This document shows, piece after piece, positions 46,401 to 55,909 of a stretch of 64,000 nucleotides of DNA. Position numbers and translations under genes: made by a program. Under the pieces are notes generated by a model. The model worked only from the letters and a program-made list of their open reading frames with translations. It was not told the origin of the DNA and did not search any database. Source of the DNA: Filosporella fistucella (taxonomy: Eukaryota; Ascomycota; Leotiomycetes; Helotiales); the NCBI GenBank assembly GCA_030077755.1, contig JAQJZZ010000007.1, forward strand, positions 1,426,001 through 1,490,000, in the 5' to 3' direction. Each line of letters starts with the position of its first letter. The first letter of the stretch is position 1.

Positions 46401-47855
46401 TGGGTCTTATGGCATAATAGGTCATTCAATTGCAGCAATCCGCGCGCAGAATTGCGTATATATGCTTAGTTATAATGCCGCAGCTTTTGACTAAATATTT
46501 CATACTGTATCGCTTGTGTTGTATCGAGCACGATAACATTCTTAGCTGGCCGGTCGTAGAATCAGGATCACTTGTCCCCCTTCTCTAACTGCGGGGTGAC
46601 CCTGTTTCTACCATTGGTAGGCTAAGAGTGTTGAAATAGCTGAAGTCTTATCAATTACTACGATAATAGCAACTGAATTTAACCAAGTATACTGGCTAAC
46701 GAACTCACAGTACTGAATAAAGCATCCTGCGACCGAGGATTTGGACGCTGTCAAGTATTCCGCAAGAACGGAGCGCAGTTGAAAAAATACCCTAATCGAT
46801 CTCAAGACAGACTGGCAAGCCGCTCGATGGATGAGAAAGACCCAACAAAACCAACATTCAAGCATGGAATTCTGGGTATCGATGGAATCGCTATGGTGGG
46901 AGAACAAGTTGTGTCTGGTCAGAGCATGCTAAACAAAGAAACCCCACTCAACACCACATCTACCGGTATCGGGTCCGATTACGGTACCAACGACTACAAA
47001 TCAACACCGCTGATGTATAAAGCCCCAGATTACGCGTACATAGACAAGGTGATGCTCTCACAAAACGATTCAGATGCTATGGTCGTCAAGGTCCAAACTC
47101 GGCAGACACGCCGCCCAGAGTTGGGAGATAAATTCTCGTCTCGTCACGGCCAAAAGGGTGTCGTTGGTATCATTGTTAACCAGGAGGATATGCCTTTTGC
47201 AGACTCTGGAGTGACACCTGACATTATCATGAACCCACATGGTTTCCCATCTCGTATGACGGTTGGAAAAATGCTGGAACTTCTTTCCGGTAAAGCAGGT
47301 GTTTTGAACGGTACTTTGGAGTATGGGACCGCTTTCGGTGGTAGCAATGTTGATGACATGGGAGATATTCTCATCAGGCATGGTTTCAGTTATTCAGGTA
47401 AAGACTTCGTTACCAGCGGTATCACCGGCGAGTCTCTACCGGCGTATATCTTTTTCGGCCCTATCTATTACCAAAAACTTAAGCACATGGTGCAAGACAA
47501 GATGCACTCTCGTGCTCGTGGTCCTCGTGCAATTCTCACACGTCAACCCACCGAAGGTCGTTCGCGAGACGGAGGTTTGAGATTAGGAGAGATGGAACGT
47601 GATTGTTTGATCGCTTATGGAGCTAGTCAATTGCTCTTAGAGAGATTGATGCTGAGCAGTGATGCCCACGAAGTAGACATTTGCGAGGTGTGCGGATTGA
47701 TGGGTTATCAAGGATGGTGCCAGACGTGCAAGAGCACGAGGGGAGTGACGAGGATGACGATGCCATATGCGGCTAAGCTTCTTGTTCAGGAGCTCTTGAG
47801 CATGAACGTTCTGGTTCGGTTGAAGTTGCAAGACGAGTTTCCTCACCCAAAATAA
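43471..47855 (+). CDS. RNA polymerase III second-largest subunit (RPC2/RET1)
   Basis: Seven exons (43471-43542, about 43584-43671, 43718-43786, 43836-43990, 44038-44433, 44483-46158, 46711-47855) encode about 1199 residues. This is the beta-like catalytic subunit of RNA polymerase III, which makes tRNA and 5S rRNA in the nucleus. Recognisable parts are [16 protein letters not shown] at the N-terminus, [20 protein letters not shown], the fork region [20 protein letters not shown], the hybrid-binding [15 protein letters not shown], and the zinc finger [16 protein letters not shown]. Two oddities stand out. Exon 2 is one nucleotide too long: a run of five A at 43619-43623 shifts the frame between RKRTK and KPPIKEEP, and four A would restore it. 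The last intron is 552 nt and appears to start with GC (GCTAGT) rather than GT. An essential gene is unlikely to be dead, so a homopolymer error or a different N-terminal splice is more likely. Confidence 0.93.
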
Positions 47856-48198
47856 GGCGTTTATGAATGATCAGTTGTACAGCGGCATTGGGGGTGTTCT
47901 AGGAGATACTGGTGCATAGCATGGGTGTTAAAATATCATAAGTGTAAATACATCACCTGAAATGAAGCCAAATGTCTTGACTTGATTGATTCGATGACCG
48001 CTTGCAGTGTGTTGAAGTGATTTAAACACAATATGATGTATCACTTCACATGTGACGATACAGGTAGATAAACGATCTTATAAAAACGCCGCCTCATATT
48101 TCGCCAATTACTACTACATCATGAGAGTATCTTAGTATCCCAATGCCATATCCAAAACTCCATCCAACTCTATACCCCAATCATCCCAATCGTCCTAC
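47856..48198. other. Convergent 3' flanks
   Basis: Terminator region shared by the converging polymerase subunit and methyltransferase genes. Nothing else is recognised. Confidence 0.5.
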
Positions 48199-51024
48199 CT
48201 ACAAAGGCTTTCTGGCCCACCCGCTAACAGTTCTCCAACCCGCTCCACAAGCTCTCCCCTCCTCAATGATATCCTGTACTCCATCGACCTTTCCCTCCTC
48301 ACCAACAGTCTGCACCTTACATCTCAACAGCCACTTCTCCCACGCCCAACCCCCAACAACACCACAGATACTCGCTGCTCCCTCCGTACTCCCGGTAACC
48401 ATCGCCTCCAACTCAAGCTTGATCTCTACACCCATACTATCCCTCTCCACAACCTTCTTCTCGATCTTCGCTCCCATAGGCAGGAAAACCCACGCTCGCT
48501 TAATCCCTACAAAGCCCGTTTGCTTCAATCTACCCAGCCACGCTTTCGTCGGACAGGGATCATATCCCAATGTCTTAAGACTGAATCCGAATTCTACGCT
48601 CTTGGCTAGACCGACGGGGCCAGCATTAACGATATCAGAGTCCATGATGGAGAACTCGAGGTAGCCACCTGGCTTGAGGACGCGCATGCATTCTTTGAGA
48701 CAGGAATCCCATTCATCTTCGCCGTTTGGAGCTTGCTCCCTCAAAATGGTGTAGATCTCACGCGCGGAGATGAGATCGAATTGGTTGTCTTTGAAAGGGA
48801 GCTTGACCAGACGATCGACGGCGATGTTGCGGTGGTTCTTTGGGCCGCGGATGTTGGAGTTGGAGAGCTGGCGGAGGGATTTGGTCGTTATGGTATAGAC
48901 TTTTGTGTTGGGGTATTCGGTTGCGCAGTGCCATGCCCAATCGCAGGTTGCTTGGCCGCCGAGATCGAGGATGCGTGCTCTGTCTCTTGGGGTTCCGTCC
49001 ATCTTTGGTCCCATGGATGAAAGTCTCGCAAGTCTCTTTGCTACAGGTGCAGCGATGAGTCGGCCACCATTCAAAAGTTTGATGGCTTGAACGTTCCATG
49101 TTGCTCCAGCCATCTGTCTCTGAGCCTCGAATTCTTTGTCTCGCTTGAGTTTTGCTGGGTCCTCAGGGGGAGTCTCGTCACCGCGAGCAACGTTAGCAGA
49201 AAGACGGCGTTTGGCGCTCATCGGAACGACGCTAAGCTGGTACTTGCCCAGGAGCTGGTTTCGATGTTGCGCGGGGAAAGAAACTCGTTGGGCTTGAAGA
49301 GCTTCGAATCTAGGGATACGATGAACAAAGGTATCACGGTATCGAGATCGGGCAAGGTAGTGCTGGAATGCACGGTAGTAAGCTGATTCTTGACGACCAA
49401 GTTTTGGTAAGGGGCAAGCAAGAATAGTTGACGTGAGAACCATGTCGGAAAAGCGGACAGTCTTGCGTGGTGGTGAATCCTCAACAGGCTTCGCTTCCTC
49501 CGCTTGGCTTCTAGTGCTGGCAGCTCTTTTCAGAAGTGCAACCTCATCATCACGGTCTTCCGTAGGGTTGATGAGATCTGAAAGGAAGGAGGATTGGGCG
49601 GCAAGCCACATGCCGGTTCTGTCGAGATTGACGACTGCGACATTATTAAGCTTCTCGGCGTAACCTGGAGCATAATCTGTAATCATCTCATCGGCGACAA
49701 TCTCCTCTTCCTGTGTGACTTGTACTCCGGTGATAGTATCGTCTGAATCCTCGTGACGAAGCTCAGGGCGAACTGTGATATCAGAATCAAGCTGAGTTAA
49801 GTTGGGTCTGGCAGTTGGGAGTCCATCTGACATTGTTTCCGAAACTTCGACGATTCGTTCCACTGGAGCAGAAGTCCAAGGGGTCTTGTAAAAATGCTCG
49901 GCAGTGGTTGATGAAGGTGGGTGAGCTGACTCTGGAGTACAAGCTACAAGATGCCATGTGTGCCTTGCACCAGGAGTCAGCGCAGAGAAAAAACCTCCTG
50001 GGGAGGGGATTTCTAGTCTGGTCAAGCTGTTAAGAGACCTTTGTTGCTCGGGAGAGAGAACAATAGAGTCATTGCGGTGGATGCTGGTGACGAGCGGAGG
50101 AAGGCTCTGTTGCATCTCTCTCATGGGCGAAACATGGGGAGAGATATGAGTTAACTCGATGACTTGTTCAGTTTGCTGTTCGAATAGATCATCCCCTCCT
50201 GAAAGTGCTTGTAGCGTTGCCATTGCAGCAGGCTGAAGCTGAACGCCGTTTCCCCATCCGTCTCCTTCATCGTCACTATCATTTCCAATATCTGGTGTTG
50301 GTGGAGCTGACATTGCCGCCATCTGCTCCGAGCTAAGACTGCCGTCCAAAGACGGTGGAGCAGAGCATGAAGGAACCTCCTGTGATTGAAGGTATTTGAA
50401 AATAGCAGGAGACATTGGTACCTTTGGGGGTGGAGTTGGTGGAACTGGAGAAGTCAACAGTTTGAAAGCAGCAACACCTGGCCAAGGATCTCCTCCTGAG
50501 GGAATGACGAGAGCAGGCAAAGACGTTCTCGAATTTCTGCTTGCAATAGAGTCTCCAGATGTTCGATGGGATTTGTTGGCTTGTCTTGCACTGTTCCTTC
50601 TTACAAGATTCTTCTTTCTGCGCGTCTCCTCATCCGAAGAGACGTCGTACAAGTCATCGAATTCTGTATTTTCTGTCGAGTAGCTATTTCTCGTCCATGG
50701 CGCGGATGATGGGGAGGGGGAGATACTCTCATCGTCCGATTCGACTGACGATGGCGGAATCGGGGCCGACATGAAATGATTGCCTCTTGGTGTAGGAAAG
50801 TGTTCACTCAAAGGTGAAAGCCAATTCGCCATCTGAGGAGACACGTCGCGACCTCTGTGTACCTCTATCATGGAACCTCGCATAGACTCCTCATCGTCCT
50901 CCATTATAGTATTAAGTGACCTTCGCTTCCTGGGAGCCTGCCCCACTGGCGGTGGTCTATAAGTAGTAGCCGGTAGAAGATCTAATGTACCCATATTTGC
51001 CGACCCAGAAAAAACCGTATGCAT
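48199..51024 (-). CDS. Large disordered protein with C-terminal SAM-dependent methyltransferase domain
   Basis: One uninterrupted frame. The ATG at 51024 gives 941 residues; the next ATG at 50994 is nearly as good, and the open frame further upstream begins with TTG. Residues 1 to about 600 are Ser/Pro/acidic and look disordered, with clusters such as MEDDEESMRGS, and SPSPSSAPW. The C-terminal 300 residues form a class I methyltransferase: motif I ARILDLGGQATCDWAW, the acidic loop KVYTITTKSLRQL, KLPFKDNQFDLISAREIY (motif II region) and CMRVLKPGGYLEF (motif III). This arrangement is common in Pezizomycotina proteins of unknown substrate. LaeA-type regulators share the fold but are much shorter. 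No signal peptide or membrane segment is visible. Substrate and location are unknown. Confidence 0.85.
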   Translation of the reverse strand: MHTVFSGSANMGTLDLLPATTYRPPPVGQAPRKRRSLNTIMEDDEESMRGSMIEVHRGRDVSPQMANWLSPLSEHFPTPRGNHFMSAPIPPSSVESDDESISPSPSSAPWTRNSYSTENTEFDDLYDVSSDEETRRKKNLVRRNSARQANKSHRTSGDSIASRNSRTSLPALVIPSGGDPWPGVAAFKLLTSPVPPTPPPKVPMSPAIFKYLQSQEVPSCSAPPSLDGSLSSEQMAAMSAPPTPDIGNDSDDEGDGWGNGVQLQPAAMATLQALSGGDDLFEQQTEQVIELTHISPHVSPMREMQQSLPPLVTSIHRNDSIVLSPEQQRSLNSLTRLEIPSPGGFFSALTPGARHTWHLVACTPESAHPPSSTTAEHFYKTPWTSAPVERIVEVSETMSDGLPTARPNLTQLDSDITVRPELRHEDSDDTITGVQVTQEEEIVADEMITDYAPGYAEKLNNVAVVNLDRTGMWLAAQSSFLSDLINPTEDRDDEVALLKRAASTRSQAEEAKPVEDSPPRKTVRFSDMVLTSTILACPLPKLGRQESAYYRAFQHYLARSRYRDTFVHRIPRFEALQAQRVSFPAQHRNQLLGKYQLSVVPMSAKRRLSANVARGDETPPEDPAKLKRDKEFEAQRQMAGATWNVQAIKLLNGGRLIAAPVAKRLARLSSMGPKMDGTPRDRARILDLGGQATCDWAWHCATEYPNTKVYTITTKSLRQLSNSNIRGPKNHRNIAVDRLVKLPFKDNQFDLISAREIYTILREQAPNGEDEWDSCLKECMRVLKPGGYLEFSIMDSDIVNAGPVGLAKSVEFGFSLKTLGYDPCPTKAWLGRLKQTGFVGIKRAWVFLPMGAKIEKKVVERDSMGVEIKLELEAMVTGSTEGAASICGVVGGWAWEKWLLRCKVQTVGEEGKVDGVQDIIEEGRACGAGWRTVSGWARKPL

Positions 51025-52546
51025 GCTGATGCTGCGTCCCTGGACGACGAATATATTGCGGATGTAACGACGACCAGCGTCGGAAAAGGAAGTGTGGTAT
51101 GAAAAATAGATTATAAACGATAGTATGCTTCGATCAACGAAGACTTTTGTAAAAACAGGCAACGACAGCAGCGACGAAAAAATGAGAGATTACAGAAGAG
51201 ATGACAAGAAAGAGAGAGGGACCAATATGTTGGCTGGGCAGTAGAATGTTTATACATTGCAAAGATGATTGCACCAGCGCAACGCTTTCACTGGCCAGCG
51301 CTAAAAGGCAAGACATGGGTCTTGGGGAGGAAGGGGCTTGCTACTGGGCTCCAATCTGGGAGGCCATCAAGCAGTGTAGAACGGGCAAAATGGGGCAGAT
51401 GGGCTCTAAACGCGCCGCATGCTGATGTCGACGACTGCATTTGTGGCAGGAAATGTGGTGGTGGTGGGGGAAAGACATCCCGGAGTGGACTCAAAGCCGC
51501 AAGCGTCCTCATGCCCATACCCATACCTCCGAACATGGAGCATTCGAGGTACAGTCAGTCCAGTCCGTAAGTCCCGTACCTACACCGTACATGACAGTGA
51601 GAGACATGAAGGCTTTCGAAAGTGACAGGCGGTTTATCATGCTATTGCCAATACTACGACCGCCATCTTCAGCCGGCAGCCAATAGAGAGTCCATAGTAG
51701 GAAGTATGCGAACCAGCCCCAAATTAGCAGTGAACAATCCCCAAAATGGCGCGCGCGAGGTGTGGTGATGTTTGCAGTGATTGGGGTTGCAGTGCAGCTG
51801 TCACAGCGAATGGGAGTCGCCAGCTGGATGCACTCGCCAACGTCGGCGCGTAAATATCTGCCTCTTGTACCAAAAACCGCTTGGCCACGAGGTTTGACCG
51901 CAACTGGATTGAATCACCCATGTACCACTGGATGACATCTTTTGATTCAAGCAGAGGCTCAATCTCGTTTGACAGCCGAAACCCTTCTGCCTGTCTCCGT
52001 ATCGGTATGCGGGTTGGGCTGGATTGGGTTATGTTGAAGATTTCTAGAAGCCCAGATCCCAAAATAGATTGCGATGCTGGATACCTATCCGATGGGCAAT
52101 GATCGGAAATAGATTCGATAGCGCTATCGAGATACATCTAGATCTTGATGACGACAATCTGGGGAAGGTCGAAACTTTTGGAGTAGCAGAATATATTAAT
52201 TATATTGACAATGGTCCGAGTTGCATTAATTTGGAGTTGTTGATGTTGATTGTGACAATTGAAATGAGAAACGGCAACACTGGATCTAAGCGAGGTTCAC
52301 AAGGTCACGTGGAAGCACCACGAGATCATGGCTGTATTAGGGACAGGCATTCCGTAAGCTATGGCTAATCTGAAGCTATTGCCATTCAATTCAATCGAAC
52401 TGTTAAGTAACAAGAGTCATGGATGCAAAGAGTTCAACTGAGTTACGAGGAGCTTTGTCTGTGCAAAGACTTGAGCCGCATGCTTCTTTAATAGCGGCCT
52501 TGCCGTCAGACGAGAACGCCACTTGAACTATCGCTTGCACCCCAGA
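51025..52546. other. Intergenic, no gene accepted
   Basis: Promoter region of the methyltransferase-domain gene and 3' flank of the IPA1-like gene. A minus-strand frame with its own ATG (52137-51724, 137 codons) has no recognisable family and is overlapped by open plus-strand frames, so it is not called. Confidence 0.35.
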
Positions 52547-54136
52547 TCACTCTTCGTACCTCTCTAGTAGTCCTACATCCCATTCTCTGAATCTCCGCGC
52601 GCTAGGAGGAAGTTGCTGTGCACTCCCTCGAAGACAATTCTCTAATTCAACGATGGCCTCCGAGGGCAAATATACTTCTTCAATCGTGTTGCCATCCATC
52701 AACACCTCCGCTTCTGCGGATGGTATCCTCTTCCACATGGCCTTAGTTGCAGCCCACCCATTCATATGTGCCTTGCGTGAGCCGCCTAGTTGATTCGGCG
52801 ACGACGACGATCCCTCCGATTCGGTTGAAGAGTAGCGCAAGTTTGCTGATATTACCCATAGATGGAGCACCATCGTAGATGACACACCCTTCTTGGTCTC
52901 TGCCGGGAGTATGAGAAATCGAGATACACATTGTGATGATATGATAGCCAATAGGGCTGCTGCAATCACAGACGAGATTGAGCAGGCCGAAGGGCTTGGA
53001 AGTGTTTGTGGGGTTTGGGATATTCTCCATTTCAGTAATCTAACGCCCTGAGCTTGGTCGTCATTTCTACCAACGTACTTTCCACAAGCCCTACAGACGG
53101 CTTTTATGTAGAATGGACCTTCGTCTAACGAACCGGTCTATTGTTGGTCAGTCAATAGAGAAAAAATTTAGAATAGGAAGGTATGACTCCGAACAATATG
53201 GCTACAATATATTTGTAGCCAAGACAAGCAAACAATCGTTATATACATGTCCCTCGTGTTAATCCCATGGCCTTCCAAGATCTTGAGGAAGATACGGAGT
53301 GAAATGCCGAGGTTGTTAGCCCCCAGTCAACAAGCAACCCGTAATCCGAAGAGAAGGGTACGCAAGACGACTGCTGCTTGCGCAGAATGGAAACAGAGTA
53401 TCAATCTTGGGTATTTGTATCGGTGACCAGTCCATCAACAGCTGGAGCTGGGACTGGGCGCCTTCTTGATACCCGCAAACGAATACATATGAGGTGACGG
53501 TAAAACAAGGACATGAGATCTGTATCTTACCTGTATGCCAGAGCAATCTGACTGAGCGAGTAGAAAGGTTGTGACATCGATGAAGCCAGTACTAGTAGTT
53601 GCGGTAAACTTGGTATTGGCTCCATAACCTTTTCTAGCATTCGGGTCATCATGTTCACTTGAATGATCCTCTTTGTGAACGTCAGGCTTATGACAATGCC
53701 AGAAATCCATCATTTCTGCCCAGTTCTCGCTAGGTAGATCTTTCCATGAATTTATGGCCCCTTTTTGAACAAGAATAGAGCCACATTCTTTGCAAGAGAG
53801 CTCTGTGTCTCCTCCGAAGCATTTTGCAGACCACGGAATATCATTGCTTTGCGCAGTCTCAACTCTTCCAGCTGGGCCACTCACTGGAACCCGCCATGAA
53901 AGTTCTTTGCTGCCCAAGACAGGAACATGAAGCTGTGACCCAGGGGTGGCACACCCAGGAAGCTCAAGAGAGGTAGACTGGCCTCTGTGTTTGACTATAA
54001 TCTGATGGCCGCTTGCGGAAAGGTCTGCCTTGGTGGAGCTATCACACGGAGACTCCAGCACCGCGATTATTGAAACCTGGCGAATGTTGGGGAGCAATTC
54101 AGCATAAATCTGTATCTTGATCTGCGTCTCTGGCAT
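52547..54136 (-). CDS. E2-binding HECT-like protein, IPA1/UBE3D family
   Basis: Two exons (54136-53531 and 53137-52547) give 398 residues. The family (HECT_2 domain) binds ubiquitin-conjugating enzymes. Yeast Ipa1 supports mRNA 3'-end cleavage and polyadenylation, and human UBE3D belongs here. Two CxxC pairs are visible: CKECGSIL in exon 1 and VCRACGKYVG at the start of exon 2. Other landmarks are WKDLPSENWAEMMDFWHCHKPD, VRLLKWRIS and the C-terminal LPPSARRFREWDVGLLERYEE, which is highly characteristic. The intron is 393 nt, long for this genome, but the join SGIQ-TGSLDEG keeps phase 0 and uses a GTAAGA donor. The gene is divergent from the questin-oxidase-like gene with 248 bp between starts. 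Confidence 0.88.
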
Positions 54137-54384
54137 GACGTTCTCTCTGGAGTTGCTCTTGCAGGTTTTGCGAATGAGGAGGATGCGATGCTCACAAGTT
54201 CGAGATTAAATCAGAACTCGACAGCTTACGGCACGATCCGAACGGAGCCACATTTTTCCGACCACCGAAAGACCCCTGACAATCTGATGATCATCCTGGT
54301 TATTACCCCACATTGAGCTCCCAACGACTTTCAAGTCAGCTCATTAGAGAAATTCTTTACAGAAAAAACACCAATTTTAGCATC
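54137..54384. promoter_or_regulatory. Shared divergent promoter interval
   Basis: Only 248 bp separate the start codons of the IPA1-like gene (minus) and the questin-oxidase-like gene (plus), so the two must share a bidirectional promoter. No specific factor site was recognised. Confidence 0.6.
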
Positions 54385-55747
54385 ATGTCTTCTCCTATGA
54401 TAGCATGGGTGCCTTTGGTCCATCGTGTACAGAGATATCTCACAACAAGCACTTACGCAGCTCAGTCGATTGACCTTCCTTCCGTTGACATTCACGATGT
54501 TGAAACAGCTCCAGAGAAACGACCTAGGACTCTGAAGCATCTTCTTCGAGCCAACCACGTTAATCATTCCATATTATACCATAATCTTCAATACCACAAT
54601 CATATGCCACATCTGCTTGGCTCGGCATACCTTCTCGGCGCAAATGCGGATCAGCTGCAGAAAATCTATGACGAGGAATCGAAGGAGTTAGAAGAATGGA
54701 AGGATTCTCCTGCCGAAATATCCGAAACAGATTGGCGGGAATATCTAGGAGACAAAAGGTATCAAAGAGCCTATGTTGATTTCTACGAAGATGAGTTGGC
54801 TCTGAAATTTGGGTATGATTGGAAAAGAGTGGCAGACGAATATCTGTTCGATGGGAAGGAACCTTTGATAAATGGAATCATTGGCGGACGTACGTTAGTT
54901 CTCAATAATGTATATTCTTACTGACAATCATTCAGTTGGCCATCCACTAATACATCTCGGATACGCATACGAAATCTCCAACAAAGAACTAGCAATGGAA
55001 GCTCTAGCCATGGCATCCACGGCTTACAGCCCTCTCCACAAATACATCGACAACAAATCCTACACCCAAGCTTCCACGTACTCTACTACCTCTTCCCTCG
55101 AAATACTATATAAAGTTTCAGAAGACAAACGATTTGATGGTTTATTTAATGAGAAAGGAGCAGGAAATATCGACACCCTCTTCGAAAAACACGAGAGTTT
55201 GGTTCTTGAACACTGGAACGCCTGGAACATTGAAGATCCCAACAAACAATTTGAAGATTCTCAAGAGGCTGCGATTGCACTCTTAGTTCGCACAGTTAAG
55301 CCAGGCACTCATGCATATGATTTCTTCATGGTACACATTCTCACGACAAGCCATGCCGTTCGAATATTAATTCCACTGATACCCAAGAGATTTCACATAC
55401 CTCTTGTAAGACAATGGTGGCTATTGACATTAGCTGTATACATATCACAGCTCAGGCCGAAAATAGACGATGATATCGAGGCGAAGCCAGATAAGCAGTG
55501 GAATTATGTTGACGATAAAGCTGTGAATGGACCTTGGGCTACGGATTCTCATTATGTGAAAGGTTAGTTCATGCAAATGTATCATAACTTCGACATTATT
55601 AACAGCCTTCCAGCGCTCCGAGCTATCAAGCAGGCAGCTTTCACTTGGGGAGATGTCCATGAGCGCTATCTTTCTGCAGCGGTCAGATTTGCCGACGACT
55701 TCGAAGGCTGGACGGGATTTGGTTCAGCCGAGGAAGATGTAAATTGA
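54385..55747 (+). CDS. Questin-oxidase-like protein (DUF4243 family)
   Basis: Three exons (54385-54889, 54936-55562, 55614-55747) encode 421 residues, near the usual length for the family. The start at 54385 is the first ATG; the open frame upstream begins with TTG. Family features are HNHMPHLLGSAYLLGA near the N-terminus, the intron-split GIIGGLGHPLIHLGYAYE, and the C-terminal ALRAIKQAAFTWGDVHERY restored by the last splice. His residues in HLLGSAYLLGA, GHPLIHLGYA and MVHILTTSHAVR may be metal ligands. The founding member GedK opens the anthraquinone questin in geodin synthesis in a Baeyer-Villiger-type reaction. Most fungal genomes hold several paralogues outside clusters, and no polyketide synthase lies nearby, so the substrate here is unknown. 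Residues 1-25 could be a mitochondrial leader, but this is weak. Confidence 0.85.
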
Positions 55748-55909
55748 TGTGTAAGATTGTATGGTTATGGCGTATTATGAAAGCTCACGAATCACGAACT
55801 TAAATTGATGATAGAGATGGGCTTGGTATTGGCATCATTCATTTTTGTATATCCTCTAGTGCCATGTATTTATATCACGATCAAACAAACAATTTGCAGA
55901 CCAATTAAC

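Noticed and set aside
51724..52137. 137-codon minus-strand frame with an ATG
   Set aside because: No recognisable family, overlapped by open plus-strand frames, and no splice-linked partner.
54385..55747. Anthraquinone (geodin-like) cluster around the questin-oxidase-like gene
   Set aside because: Neighbours are housekeeping genes and no polyketide synthase occurs in the window.
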